The notes below the pieces were generated by a model. The model saw nothing but the letters and a program-made list of their open reading frames with translations, did no database searches and had not been told where the DNA came from. The translations under genes and the position numbers were made by a program. From Vibrio sp. SCSIO 43137 (GTDB lineage Bacteria > Pseudomonadota > Gammaproteobacteria > Enterobacterales > Vibrionaceae): a stretch of 64,000 nucleotides of DNA. Shown piece after piece: positions 45,825 through 54,404 of the stretch (positions are counted from its first letter, which is position 1; each line of letters starts with the position of its first letter). Location of the stretch: NCBI RefSeq assembly GCF_028201475.1, contig NZ_CP116384.1:558001-622000 (forward strand). Reading direction: 5' to 3'.

Positions 45825-47111
45825 ATGAAGTTTACATCCCGTCTGGCAGTGAAGAACCGTTTTGTATCGTCATTCTTCGGCATCATGCTGGTGGCTATCT
45901 GCGTCTATACAGTGATGTTGTTAGATTACTTTGAGACAGGATTAGAGGCGTCTGAAGAGCTCAGACTTATGCTGGAGAGCAACGCCTTTGCAGAGGCTTA
46001 CAAAGAAAATCCTCAACTTGAAGTTCCGAAATCTCTGGTTGTGAATCACTATTATGATGAGTTACCGGTAGTCGAGTTTAATGGTGTTAATCTTCTGGAA
46101 AATATTGAATTTAAAGAGGGCCGAAGTAGTTTTGTTTTTAGTGACGATATAGTTGAAGACATTGACGGTCTGGAAGCTATGGTTAATGTCTACCGGCAAA
46201 ACTTAGCTGACGGGCGGGTACTCTATACCGTGGCAAAATATGAGTACAACTTCGAGAATAGTGAGAACTTCTACTGGATAAACCATCGCTTTAAGTTGTT
46301 GTTTTATATGGCGTTCAGTTTTCTTGGCATTCTGGTTATTCTGCTTTGGATGTATAACCGAAAGGTAGCTAAGCAGACATCTCAGCTTGTTAGCTGGGCA
46401 GAAACCATTACAACTCAACCGGGATCGCAGACAAAACCAGATTTTCGCTTTGATGAGTACAACAGGATAGCCGCCAGTCTGGAGGTGATTTTAAGCAAAA
46501 ATGCCCAGCTTATTGCCAGAGAGAAAAAGTTTCTCGCTCACGCCAGCCATGAGCTGAGAACGCCAATTGCTATTATTCGTGCCAATATGGAAATTCTGGA
46601 GCGAATGCAGTTCTCCGAAACCGCGAAAGATTCCATAAATCGTATCGACAGAGCCAGTAACAACATGCAGTTACTGACAGAAACTCTGTTATGGCTGGAG
46701 CGTAAGAGTGAACAGCCTCCGGAGATTGTTGAGTTAGATATTGCTCAATTGATTCAGCGTCTGACAGAAGAGCAGAACTACCTGATAAGTGTCGAAGAGG
46801 TGGAGCTCCGTCTCTCTCTGGAAAAACCATCCATTCAAAATCTGCCTGTTGTCCCATTACAGATTGTGCTGAACAACCTTATCCGTAATGCCTTCCAATA
46901 TACCCATCGTGGCTGGATTGAGATCAGCTATCAGAACAACAAGGTAATTATCGAGAACTCAGATAAAGATCTCTGTAAAGAGAACAAGGATGTCTATTTT
47001 GGTTTCGGTCTCGGGCTGGAACTGACAGAAAAAGTGTGTGAGCGCCTCTCATTTGAACTGGATATCACCTACAGTCAGGGGGGCGCAAAGGTGGTTCTGA
47101 CTCTGCCGTAG
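45825..47111 (+). CDS. Sensor histidine kinase with degenerate ATP lid motif
   Basis: The 428-residue protein has membrane helices at about 14-33 and 157-176 with a ~120-residue periplasmic sensor between them, a dimerisation domain with phospho-acceptor His242 (HASHELRTPIA) and a C-terminal ATPase domain. The N box NNLIRNAFQYT and G2 GFGLGLEL are present, but the G1 box DxGxG is replaced by IENSDKD. Such kinases may still work, as in a subset of Vibrio kinases, or act mainly as phosphatases. It follows its response regulator by 3 bp. Confidence 0.88.
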   Translation: MKFTSRLAVKNRFVSSFFGIMLVAICVYTVMLLDYFETGLEASEELRLMLESNAFAEAYKENPQLEVPKSLVVNHYYDELPVVEFNGVNLLENIEFKEGRSSFVFSDDIVEDIDGLEAMVNVYRQNLADGRVLYTVAKYEYNFENSENFYWINHRFKLLFYMAFSFLGILVILLWMYNRKVAKQTSQLVSWAETITTQPGSQTKPDFRFDEYNRIAASLEVILSKNAQLIAREKKFLAHASHELRTPIAIIRANMEILERMQFSETAKDSINRIDRASNNMQLLTETLLWLERKSEQPPEIVELDIAQLIQRLTEEQNYLISVEEVELRLSLEKPSIQNLPVVPLQIVLNNLIRNAFQYTHRGWIEISYQNNKVIIENSDKDLCKENKDVYFGFGLGLELTEKVCERLSFELDITYSQGGAKVVLTLP

Positions 47112-47137
47112 CAGAGAGTAAAATTCTTAGCCAATGT

Positions 47138-47157
47138 AAGGCTCTGTTCAGAGCCTT
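47138..47157 (+). terminator. Weak terminator after the kinase gene
   Basis: AAGGCTCT / AGAGCCTT with GTTC loop lies 27 bp beyond the stop, with only a poor T run after it. Confidence 0.5.
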
Positions 47158-47320
47158 GCTGTTTATATTCCCCACAACAATCGTAACAACATTCATCGTC
47201 AAAATAATAAATTGCAGACAAATTTCGTCTAAAAATAAGATACATCTAAACAATAAATCCCTTATTTAACATAGCGGTAGCTTAGTCAAAATTTGAACAT
47301 CAAATGACAGAAATACGCCA

Positions 47321-47339
47321 GATAATAATAATTATTCTC
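47321..47339 (+). promoter_or_regulatory. Fur box 1
   Basis: GATAATAATAATTATTCTC agrees with the Fur consensus GATAATGATAATCATTATC at 16 of 19 positions. It lies about 136 bp upstream of the first gene of the FTR1 cluster, in an otherwise empty 360-bp region. Confidence 0.75.
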
Positions 47340-47398
47340 ATTATAATTGATCTAAAACAAAGAAGTGGTTTTACTACCCCTAAAGTGGTATTGCTAAT

Positions 47399-47417
47399 GA
47401 GAATGACTATCAATAGC
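47399..47417 (+). promoter_or_regulatory. Fur box 2
   Basis: GAGAATGACTATCAATAGC agrees with the Fur consensus at 14 of 19 positions. It lies 57 bp upstream of the start codon, a position suited to blocking the promoter. Confidence 0.6.
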
Positions 47418-47474
47418 ATGCAGAATCTCTAGGTTATAAACGATTAAATTAACAATAAAGAGAAAGGATCTGTT

Positions 47475-49490
47475 GTGAAAAAGACCACTTTAAGTCTGGC
47501 TGTTTCTGCCGCGGTATTTGCGTCGGCTATCCAGGCTGCACCCCAAGTAAAAGTTTTAGACAAAACACACCAACCGGCAGGCAGCTTCCTTGCCTACACA
47601 GAATTTGAACTTTCTGGCGAGCCTTTAGCTGAGTCTTTAGGCCTTGATCTGGATGTACTTGATCCGAACGTAGCCAATGTTCCTACACCTTTTGATTTTG
47701 CTGCCGGTATCGAGAGTTATGAGTACTCAGAAGAGGCTATGTATGCCCTGAACTATCAGTCTCAGATGGGGCCGCACATTGTAAACGGCCCGGTAAACAA
47801 GGCTCGTGGCGGTACTATGGCGGATCTGGGTAAGCGTGTTATTGAGATGGCTCAGGCGGTAGGTTTTCCTGCAAGCGAAGTTCCTCAAAACATGTACCCG
47901 ATCTCTATCCCTTACGTTTCAGGTAACCCGGAATTCGCACAGGCACCTGACACCACAACCGTAAACGGTGATGAAGTAGAAATTACTACCGCTAAGGGTG
48001 TAGAGAAGACCGTTCAGGTTGTCGTTCCTGCTTACTTCCGCGACTACAAGTCGCTGGCATGGAATCCGGCATCATTTGATAAGTCATTCAATCCGGCTGC
48101 GACCGGCGGCATTCTTCTTAAAGAAGTGATGTGGTCTCAGGATTTTCTGGGCGGTATGCACGTAACAGAGAGTGACGAAGAAGTTGAAGCGGATTCAGCG
48201 AAAATGGATCAGGATGGCGTACACAGCCTTGGTGTATCAGCGGCGGACGGCTTTAACGGTATGCTGCTGACAGAGATGTCTATCGATAAACTTCTGATTG
48301 TTCAGGAACAACTTGGCTATAACGGCAAAAAGTTGGGTGTGAAGTTTGGCCCTGACTATAACCCAGCCAATGGTGCTATCTGGTTCCCGCACAAAGTAGC
48401 GGTGGAAGAGGGCAGCAACAACGGCGTGAAATCCATTAAGAGTCTGAAAGTAACCGACGGTTCTTCATCACTGCGTGATACGTGGATGATGCTATGGCCG
48501 GTTGGTGAGTTCTTCGCCTTTACCGATCAGAGAACGGCAAACACGGCTCAGAACCCTGCGTTTAAAGCGGTATTTGATGGTGCTCCATTTGCAGCCGCTC
48601 CTGCGAAAAACATCGATAGCAACGACAGCAATGACGTTGTGGCTACCGATGCATTTTCACTGGCAAACAATATCTCTAACCTGTTGTTCCAGAACATGGC
48701 TGCTCTTCACTATAACGAGACGGCCGGCACCTTTGTTACTGAATACAACAAGGGTAAACAAGGTAACCGTGTAGATGTATATGACGCGTCATACTCTCTG
48801 GTTGCTCTTTCAATCTACCAGCGTGCTAAAGATGCTCTTCCTGTAGGTTATGCATCGGCTGAAGGTGGTGATGTTAACCTCAAATCAGCGGCTGGTAAGA
48901 AAGCACTGGCGATGATTAAAGGTCAGGCTGACTTTATTCTTGCAAATCTGATTGGCAAAAACGGCTTAGTTTCTGACGGTATTACCCTTGGTAAAGCGGC
49001 TGACTCCCGTCAGTCTCTTGATGCACAGTTCGCGGCTATCCGTGGCTTTGTAGCTGCCTTCCTTGCAACAGATGATGTTAAGTACAAGCAAGCTGCGCGT
49101 TCAGTTTATCTGGCAGTAGAGAAGAACCTGTTTGACAGCAAAATCAACACTTGGGCTGAGAAACCGGGAGCAGCAACTATCCACACTCCTTACACGGCTG
49201 CGGCTATCTCAGCTGGTCTGCGTGAAGCGATTTTACACCTGAAGAACGAAGAGGGTGAAAATGAGCCGGCACTTGAGCTTCAGGCTCTGACTGACCGCTA
49301 TGTTAGCTGGTTCCGTGGCGTGATTAACGGCGGTATGCAGTTAGCTGAGTGGATGGGTGACTCAGGTGAAAACCAAATCAAAGGCAGCAACTCTACGGAT
49401 ACCGATGAAGATGGTGTTCCTCAGGTAATCGCTGCTGGTGGCAAGTTTGGTACTGCAATGACAATGGCGAACAAAGTCAGCGTTAAGTAA
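47475..49490 (+). CDS. Secreted 671-residue protein of unknown family, first gene of the Fur-linked FTR1 cluster
   Basis: I do not recognise the family. A signal peptide (MKKTTLSLAVSAAVFASAIQAAPQ) precedes a soluble mature protein with no cysteine and no heme motif. The first ~350 residues look mixed alpha/beta with many acidic patches (SDEEVEADSAKMDQDG). The second half (SLVALSIYQRAKDAL and on to AISAGLREAILHLKNEEG) is helical, resembling an alpha/alpha barrel. It ends in a DTDEDGVPQVIAAGG tail that could bind Ca2+. The start is a GTG after AGAAAGGA. Two Fur-like boxes precede it and a terminator-like hairpin follows, so it may be made in excess over the later genes. It could be an iron- or ligand-binding partner of the system. 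Confidence 0.8.
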   Translation: MKKTTLSLAVSAAVFASAIQAAPQVKVLDKTHQPAGSFLAYTEFELSGEPLAESLGLDLDVLDPNVANVPTPFDFAAGIESYEYSEEAMYALNYQSQMGPHIVNGPVNKARGGTMADLGKRVIEMAQAVGFPASEVPQNMYPISIPYVSGNPEFAQAPDTTTVNGDEVEITTAKGVEKTVQVVVPAYFRDYKSLAWNPASFDKSFNPAATGGILLKEVMWSQDFLGGMHVTESDEEVEADSAKMDQDGVHSLGVSAADGFNGMLLTEMSIDKLLIVQEQLGYNGKKLGVKFGPDYNPANGAIWFPHKVAVEEGSNNGVKSIKSLKVTDGSSSLRDTWMMLWPVGEFFAFTDQRTANTAQNPAFKAVFDGAPFAAAPAKNIDSNDSNDVVATDAFSLANNISNLLFQNMAALHYNETAGTFVTEYNKGKQGNRVDVYDASYSLVALSIYQRAKDALPVGYASAEGGDVNLKSAAGKKALAMIKGQADFILANLIGKNGLVSDGITLGKAADSRQSLDAQFAAIRGFVAAFLATDDVKYKQAARSVYLAVEKNLFDSKINTWAEKPGAATIHTPYTAAAISAGLREAILHLKNEEGENEPALELQALTDRYVSWFRGVINGGMQLAEWMGDSGENQIKGSNSTDTDEDGVPQVIAAGGKFGTAMTMANKVSVK

Positions 49491-49509
49491 GCGGTAGCAG
49501 TTTGTCTGA

Positions 49510-49538
49510 AAAAGCAGCGATTTTATATCGCTGCTTTT
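49510..49538 (+). terminator. Intra-cluster hairpin, probably an attenuating terminator
   Basis: A perfect 12-bp stem AAAAGCAGCGAT / ATCGCTGCTTTT with a 5-base loop, its right arm ending in four T, follows the first gene of the cluster. It should reduce but need not stop transcription into the genes behind it. Confidence 0.75.
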
Positions 49539-49607
49539 GTCGTTTCCGGTTTGCATAGAAAAGATGACTGGCAGACCGGTGGTCAAAGGTTGGAGTAGGT
49601 ATAAAAA

Positions 49608-50090
49608 ATGGCAGGTCATTTGATATCAGAACCAGAAAAACAGAGTAATTTTCTCAGCCAGTGGTGGGCTAAGTTGGCGTATCACCATAAGTGGGCTGAA
49701 GCTATGCTCTACCTGATGTTTATCAGCGGCGTACTTTTATGGAACAGGGTGGAACTGGCCTGGCAGGCAGAACGTTGGGTGCTGCTCACTCATATGCTGG
49801 TGGGAATATCGCTGTTTTCCGTTATTGTCGGGGCTTTCTGGGCATCACATCGCCGTCTGATTACTGCGAGCAACAAGCCATTTCTGCGTAAGACCGGCAC
49901 CATTATTGAGTGGTTATTGGTGATCTGTTCTCTAAGTGGCTTTTACCTGTTCTTTTTTGGTGTTCCCGGAAATCAGCTTGGCTTTCTGATTCAGGATATC
50001 CATTTCTACTCATCATGGTTACTTGCTCCGCTTGTGTTCAGACACGCAATGCGCTGGAGCGTATTAAAAATAATTAAAACAAAAAAATAG
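49608..50090 (+). CDS. Small cytochrome b561-like membrane protein
   Basis: The 160-residue protein has four predicted membrane helices with histidines at positions suited to heme: His26/His27, His62, His132 and His146, plus His81 after helix 2. This resembles b561-type or DUF4405 four-helix diheme proteins, which carry electrons across the inner membrane. In this cluster it could link the quinone pool to the periplasmic hexaheme cytochrome. The ribosome site is GGAG. Sequence similarity is too weak to name it. Confidence 0.6.
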   Translation: MAGHLISEPEKQSNFLSQWWAKLAYHHKWAEAMLYLMFISGVLLWNRVELAWQAERWVLLTHMLVGISLFSVIVGAFWASHRRLITASNKPFLRKTGTIIEWLLVICSLSGFYLFFFGVPGNQLGFLIQDIHFYSSWLLAPLVFRHAMRWSVLKIIKTKK

Positions 50091-50158
50091 TTTAATCAAA
50101 CAATATCTTAATCAAAGAGATAGAGCTGTTAGCCGTTTACTGGTTTTATTGAGGATTT

Positions 50159-50977
50159 ATGTTCGCAAGTTTTTTAATTACCTTACGTGAAGGTCTGGAA
50201 GCCTTTCTTCTGGTCGGAATCGTGTTGTCTTATCTGGCAAAACTGGATGCCCGCCAGTACAACAAATTTATCTATATCGGCGTTGCCATTGGTCTTGTTC
50301 TGTCGCTGGCGGTAGCGTTTGTTTTTCAGGTTGTTATAGATCAGTTTAGCAACGAGCTTTATCAGAACTATCTGATGGCGGGAATACTCTTGTTTGCCAC
50401 TCTGGTTCTGACTTATATGGCGGTCTGGATGCAGAATCAGGCCAAAGCACAGGTTGCTCAGGTTCAGCAGGACGTGAGTAATATGGTGAGCACAGGTAAC
50501 CTGCTTGGCCTTGTCTTCCTTTCAATGCTGGCAATTCTGCGCGAAGGGTTCGAAACCATTCTGTTTTTCTCCGCCCTGATGTATTCAAGCTTTGGCGAGT
50601 TATCGACTCAGGACGCTTTAATCGGCGCTATTGCTGGTTTGGTTATGGCTTATGTACTGGTGTGGGCAATGATGCGCAGCAGCCGCAAGGTTCCTCTGTC
50701 ATCTTTCTTTAAATGGACCAGCTTACTGATCATCATTATCGCTGCCGGCTTGCTTTCATCCGCGATTAATATGTTGCAGGCGGCTCATGTGTTGCCGATT
50801 GTCTATGCACAGGTGTTTGATATCTCGCATATTCTGGATGACAGAGGGGTATTTGGTACCTTCCTGCGTGCCTTGTTCGGCTATAACTCTTCTCCGGGAC
50901 TGCTACAGCTAATGGTCTGGATGGGTTACATGTTAGTCTTCACCCTTTTCTGGAAAAAAGGGTATAAGCAGGCATGA
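50159..50977 (+). CDS. FTR1-family iron permease
   Basis: The 272-residue protein has about seven membrane helices and both iron-binding REGxE motifs: REGLE (10-14) and REGFE (128-132). FTR1/EfeU permeases move ferric iron produced at the membrane by a coupled redox partner. No EfeO, EfeB or multicopper oxidase gene is here; instead the neighbours encode cytochromes and an FAD enzyme. The ribosome site is GAGG. It overlaps the next gene by ATGA. Confidence 0.93.
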   Translation: MFASFLITLREGLEAFLLVGIVLSYLAKLDARQYNKFIYIGVAIGLVLSLAVAFVFQVVIDQFSNELYQNYLMAGILLFATLVLTYMAVWMQNQAKAQVAQVQQDVSNMVSTGNLLGLVFLSMLAILREGFETILFFSALMYSSFGELSTQDALIGAIAGLVMAYVLVWAMMRSSRKVPLSSFFKWTSLLIIIIAAGLLSSAINMLQAAHVLPIVYAQVFDISHILDDRGVFGTFLRALFGYNSSPGLLQLMVWMGYMLVFTLFWKKGYKQA

Positions 50978-52392
50978 GTCATAGTGAACAAAAACAGGTA
51001 GTCATACTTGGTGCAGGTCCTGCGGGGTTGATGGCAGCATGGGAACTAAATGAAGCCGGATATCAGGTCACTATTATCGAAAAAGAGTCCTATGCGGGCG
51101 GTATGTGCGCTACGCAAACCTTTCGCGGTAAACATGGCGAATACCGGTTTGATTTTGGTGGCCACCGTTTTATCACCAAGAACCCCAAACTGCTCTCATT
51201 TGTCGACCAGCTTATGGGTGATGATCTGCTTTTCGCACAGCGCAAAAGTGTTATCCGTTACCGTGGCCGAATTTATCAATACCCTTTAAAGCTAAAAGAT
51301 CTTATCAATAATGCACCCCTTTCACTGCTGATCGGCGGCGGGTTGGATCTGGTTAAGCAGCTGTTTGTTGCCAAGCCACAGCAGCGTTCGCAGGTAAGTT
51401 TTGCCCAGTGGATTGAAAGTCGCTTCGGTAAAACTCTCTACAAACATTTCTTTGAAGGTTATACCGCTAAGTTATGGGGTATCGATCCGGCAAACTTGTC
51501 CGGCGACTGGGCTTCTCAGCGTATCAGCCTGATTGACCTGAAAGATGTTGCCAGAAGAATGCTACCGGGCAAAAAGTCCAATGTTCGTACCTATGCCCGT
51601 CAGTATCGTTACCCTAAATGGGGCTTCGGTCAGCTTTATACACGACTGGCAGAGGAGCTGGAGAAAAAAGGTGTTTCATTTATCTATAACGCCGAAGTGT
51701 CAGGGCTGAGTACAGAAGAAGGGCGGATAGTGTCTGTTAACTATCTGGCTTCAGGGCAAACAGAACAGATTGCCTCTGACAACATCATTTCGACCCTGCC
51801 TTTGCCACTGATGTGTAAATTAACCGGCTTTGACAGTGGTTTAAGCTTCCGTGCTTTGCGCTTTCTTAATATGCCGATGGAAAGAGAAAACATCTCTGAC
51901 AATACCTGGCAGTACCTGTCTGATCCCGAGATTATCGGCACCCGTTTACAGGAGCCAAGAAGGCGCTCTTCTTATATGGCTCCGCAAGGACGTACATCCG
52001 TAATGGTAGAGATCCCGTGTAATAAAGGGGATGAAGTCTGGAGTATGGACGGCGAAAAGCTTCGTCAACGAGTACTTAAGGATCTGGACTCTCTGGGCGT
52101 GAACCCATCATGGTCAACGGGCGAGTACTTTACTGAATACAGCGAGTTTGCTTATCCCCTGATGGATATGGGCTATCAGGAAAAACGTCAGAAAGCCATT
52201 AACCACTTATCTAAGTTCAACAACCTGATTATGACAGGTCGTCAGGGAACCTTCCGCTACATCTTTACCGACACGGCAATGGAGATGGGCATGATGGCGG
52301 CTGAGTCCTTGCTTGACGGAAAAGATCGCCGCAAAGAGATCTTTGATTACCGAAACGAAAATACAGTGATTGAAGTGCAGAGTGTGGCTTAA
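50974..52392 (+). CDS. FAD-dependent amine-oxidase/UDP-galactopyranose-mutase-like oxidoreductase
   Basis: The 472-residue protein starts with a dinucleotide-binding motif ILGAGPAGLMAAWELNEAGY and an acidic strand end (IIEKESYAGG), then DFGGHRFI. This is the amine oxidase/protoporphyrinogen oxidase/UGM superfamily. The C-terminal TGRQGTFRYIFTDTAMEMG closes the FAD site. There is no signal peptide, so it is cytoplasmic. The substrate may be a sugar nucleotide or carotenoid-like lipid. Its ATG lies in the FTR1 stop (ATGA), so the two are coupled. Relatives often adjoin GT-C enzymes, one of which is encoded two genes on. Confidence 0.8.
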   Translation: MSHSEQKQVVILGAGPAGLMAAWELNEAGYQVTIIEKESYAGGMCATQTFRGKHGEYRFDFGGHRFITKNPKLLSFVDQLMGDDLLFAQRKSVIRYRGRIYQYPLKLKDLINNAPLSLLIGGGLDLVKQLFVAKPQQRSQVSFAQWIESRFGKTLYKHFFEGYTAKLWGIDPANLSGDWASQRISLIDLKDVARRMLPGKKSNVRTYARQYRYPKWGFGQLYTRLAEELEKKGVSFIYNAEVSGLSTEEGRIVSVNYLASGQTEQIASDNIISTLPLPLMCKLTGFDSGLSFRALRFLNMPMERENISDNTWQYLSDPEIIGTRLQEPRRRSSYMAPQGRTSVMVEIPCNKGDEVWSMDGEKLRQRVLKDLDSLGVNPSWSTGEYFTEYSEFAYPLMDMGYQEKRQKAINHLSKFNNLIMTGRQGTFRYIFTDTAMEMGMMAAESLLDGKDRRKEIFDYRNENTVIEVQSVA

Positions 52393-52422
52393 CCACTCTG
52401 TAACTGACATAAGGAATAAAAA

Positions 52423-53016
52423 ATGACAATGTCGACAACTTTAAAACCATTGCTACTCGGTTTAACACTGCTCGCCTCTGTTGTATTGCAGAGTAATGCG
52501 TGGGCATACTCCTATGCTGCAGCGGGTAAAGAGCCCTTGATAGAAGGGCGTGAAACCATTATTAATGCTCTTGCTGCAAACGACTTTACAACAGTGACAT
52601 CAGCAGTAGCTGAGCTGAAAGAGGAGTTTGATTATCTGCTGAGTGACCACAATGTGGATCTTTCTACACCGATGCAGCAGGCAATCGCAGAGAAGAGCGA
52701 ACAAAAGGTTGAGCAGGTGATGGATCAGGCGGTGGTTGAAGAGATTATCCGCCGTCTTGATGGTGCAGAAAAGAACCTCGGTGACTATCAGGTCGCTAAA
52801 GTGCTGGTGGTTAAAAGCAAACTGTTCCTTGATCTGATTATGCCTAAGTTAAGTGAAGCGAACAGAACCAAAGCCAATAGCGCGATACAGGGTGTACTTG
52901 CTTCTATTGGCAATCCGGGTGTTTTCGGTGTGGGACAGGCTCCGGCAGATCCGGCAAAGTTTGCCAGTTTTAAGTCTGAGCTGACGGGTGCGATTTCAGG
53001 CTTGCAGCACTACTAA
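52423..53016 (+). CDS. Secreted helical protein, 197 residues, in the FTR1 cluster
   Basis: I do not recognise the family. A signal peptide (LLLGLTLLASVVLQSNAWA) precedes a mature protein of about 168 residues that is almost all helix (EGRETIINALAANDFTTVTSAVAELKEEFDYLL), with many Glu and Asp and no Cys. Acidic helical periplasmic proteins such as imelysin-type EfeO occur with FTR1 permeases, so a role as iron donor is possible, but the imelysin motif HxxE is not seen. Its stop overlaps the next start as TAATG. Confidence 0.75.
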   Translation: MTMSTTLKPLLLGLTLLASVVLQSNAWAYSYAAAGKEPLIEGRETIINALAANDFTTVTSAVAELKEEFDYLLSDHNVDLSTPMQQAIAEKSEQKVEQVMDQAVVEEIIRRLDGAEKNLGDYQVAKVLVVKSKLFLDLIMPKLSEANRTKANSAIQGVLASIGNPGVFGVGQAPADPAKFASFKSELTGAISGLQHY

Positions 53017-54386
53017 TGAGAACTGGCGTACGCCTGTACGGGCTGATGTTTATTGTGGTTTATCTGATCTGGGCGGTGTGGCTTAGCCACTATCCGTTCC
53101 AGTTATCCAGTGACGATGCCCTGAACTTCTCCCGTGCAGTTGAACGCTTTTCGGTACTCGAGTTCCGGCCACATTTTCCCGGCTATCCGGCATTTGTTGT
53201 GTTTAGCCGCATTGCTGCATTCTGGGGTAATGCAGAGGTTGCCAATGTGATGGTCTCTTTTGTATCCGTTCTGTTAATACCTTTGGCTGCCAGCGTGATT
53301 ATTTTCTCAGTTACTTCATCTTTGTTTGCCACTGCTTTGACCGGTTTGCTTATTATAATGCAGCCTTTAATGGCGTCCCTTGCCCTTAATGGATTATCAG
53401 ACTCTCTCGGCATACTGTTTTTGCTTTTGGCTCTGATGAGTGGGCTTAAAGATCGCTACTATCTGTCCGGGCTGTTTCTGGGACTGATGCTGGCTAGCCG
53501 TCCTTCTTATTTCCCTTTGCTGGCGGGTTTTCTGACGGTTCCGCTGTTAATTGTGCCACAAGGTAACAAGCTTAAATCTCTAATGCAGGGGGCATCGTCA
53601 ATTATGTTGGTAGGTGCTATTAGCTTTGGTTATATCTGGATTTATGACGGGGCAGCTTATATTGAGGAAGGTATACGCTTTACCTCAGGTCATTTCGGTA
53701 TCTGGGGAAATACCTATGCCAGTGATGCTCCTTTAGCTCTGCAATGGTTTGATTCTCTGTCGGCCGTATACGGTATTTCCGGACTGATGATAATAGCGCT
53801 TGCCCTTTTGATGGCGGCAAAGAATGCGTTAGGAGTAAATCGCGGAGAGTGTAAGCAGCAGACAGTAATCGCACTGGTATTATCGGGCTATTTGATTTGG
53901 CTTTTACTGGCTCAGAACCCGGATAACCTGCGTCACTGGGCACCGGTGATGGTGCTATTTTCCATATTGATCTCACTTGAATTTCACCGTTTTAGTCAGA
54001 ATAGCCGCAGCCGTCTGATAGCTGGCGTTAGTGGCGTGGGCGTGCTGCTCTGTTTTGCAGTTTCAGGCCTGAAAAATACTCACTTCCTTCTGATGCAGGC
54101 ACCGGTACAGCAGGCAATTAGCTGGCTAAAAGAGCACCCTGAAGCAGAGGTTGTGGGAACTAATTACAGTGTAAATCTGTTGCGCAACGAGCTGGAGGGC
54201 CGTGCTGTGTATGACATGTATTACCCCAGCAGTTCACTCGCTCTTGGGAAAAGCAGCAAGGGTGGCTGGCGCATTACTGGTACCCGTTTAAAAGATCACA
54301 AATTAATTACGCAGTTTCCGGCTCGCTTTAGCGGGGAACGGCGTCTCTATTTATATAAAATCAGCCGGTTACAGACCGGCAGTTAA
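53016..54386 (+). CDS. ArnT-like GT-C membrane glycosyltransferase
   Basis: The 456-residue protein has 10-12 membrane helices. The first periplasmic loop contains an acidic pair in SSDDALNFSRAVERF (Asp33, Asp34), followed by RPHFPGYP, the arrangement of GT-C enzymes that use polyprenyl-phosphate sugars. LASRPSYFPLL is another family feature. The C-terminal ~100 residues are soluble. In this cluster it may glycosylate an exported partner such as the cytochrome or one of the secreted proteins. The start overlaps the previous stop by 1 bp. Confidence 0.72.
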   Translation: MRTGVRLYGLMFIVVYLIWAVWLSHYPFQLSSDDALNFSRAVERFSVLEFRPHFPGYPAFVVFSRIAAFWGNAEVANVMVSFVSVLLIPLAASVIIFSVTSSLFATALTGLLIIMQPLMASLALNGLSDSLGILFLLLALMSGLKDRYYLSGLFLGLMLASRPSYFPLLAGFLTVPLLIVPQGNKLKSLMQGASSIMLVGAISFGYIWIYDGAAYIEEGIRFTSGHFGIWGNTYASDAPLALQWFDSLSAVYGISGLMIIALALLMAAKNALGVNRGECKQQTVIALVLSGYLIWLLLAQNPDNLRHWAPVMVLFSILISLEFHRFSQNSRSRLIAGVSGVGVLLCFAVSGLKNTHFLLMQAPVQQAISWLKEHPEAEVVGTNYSVNLLRNELEGRAVYDMYYPSSSLALGKSSKGGWRITGTRLKDHKLITQFPARFSGERRLYLYKISRLQTGS

Positions 54387-54404
54387 ATTACTGTAAGGTA
54401 TAAG

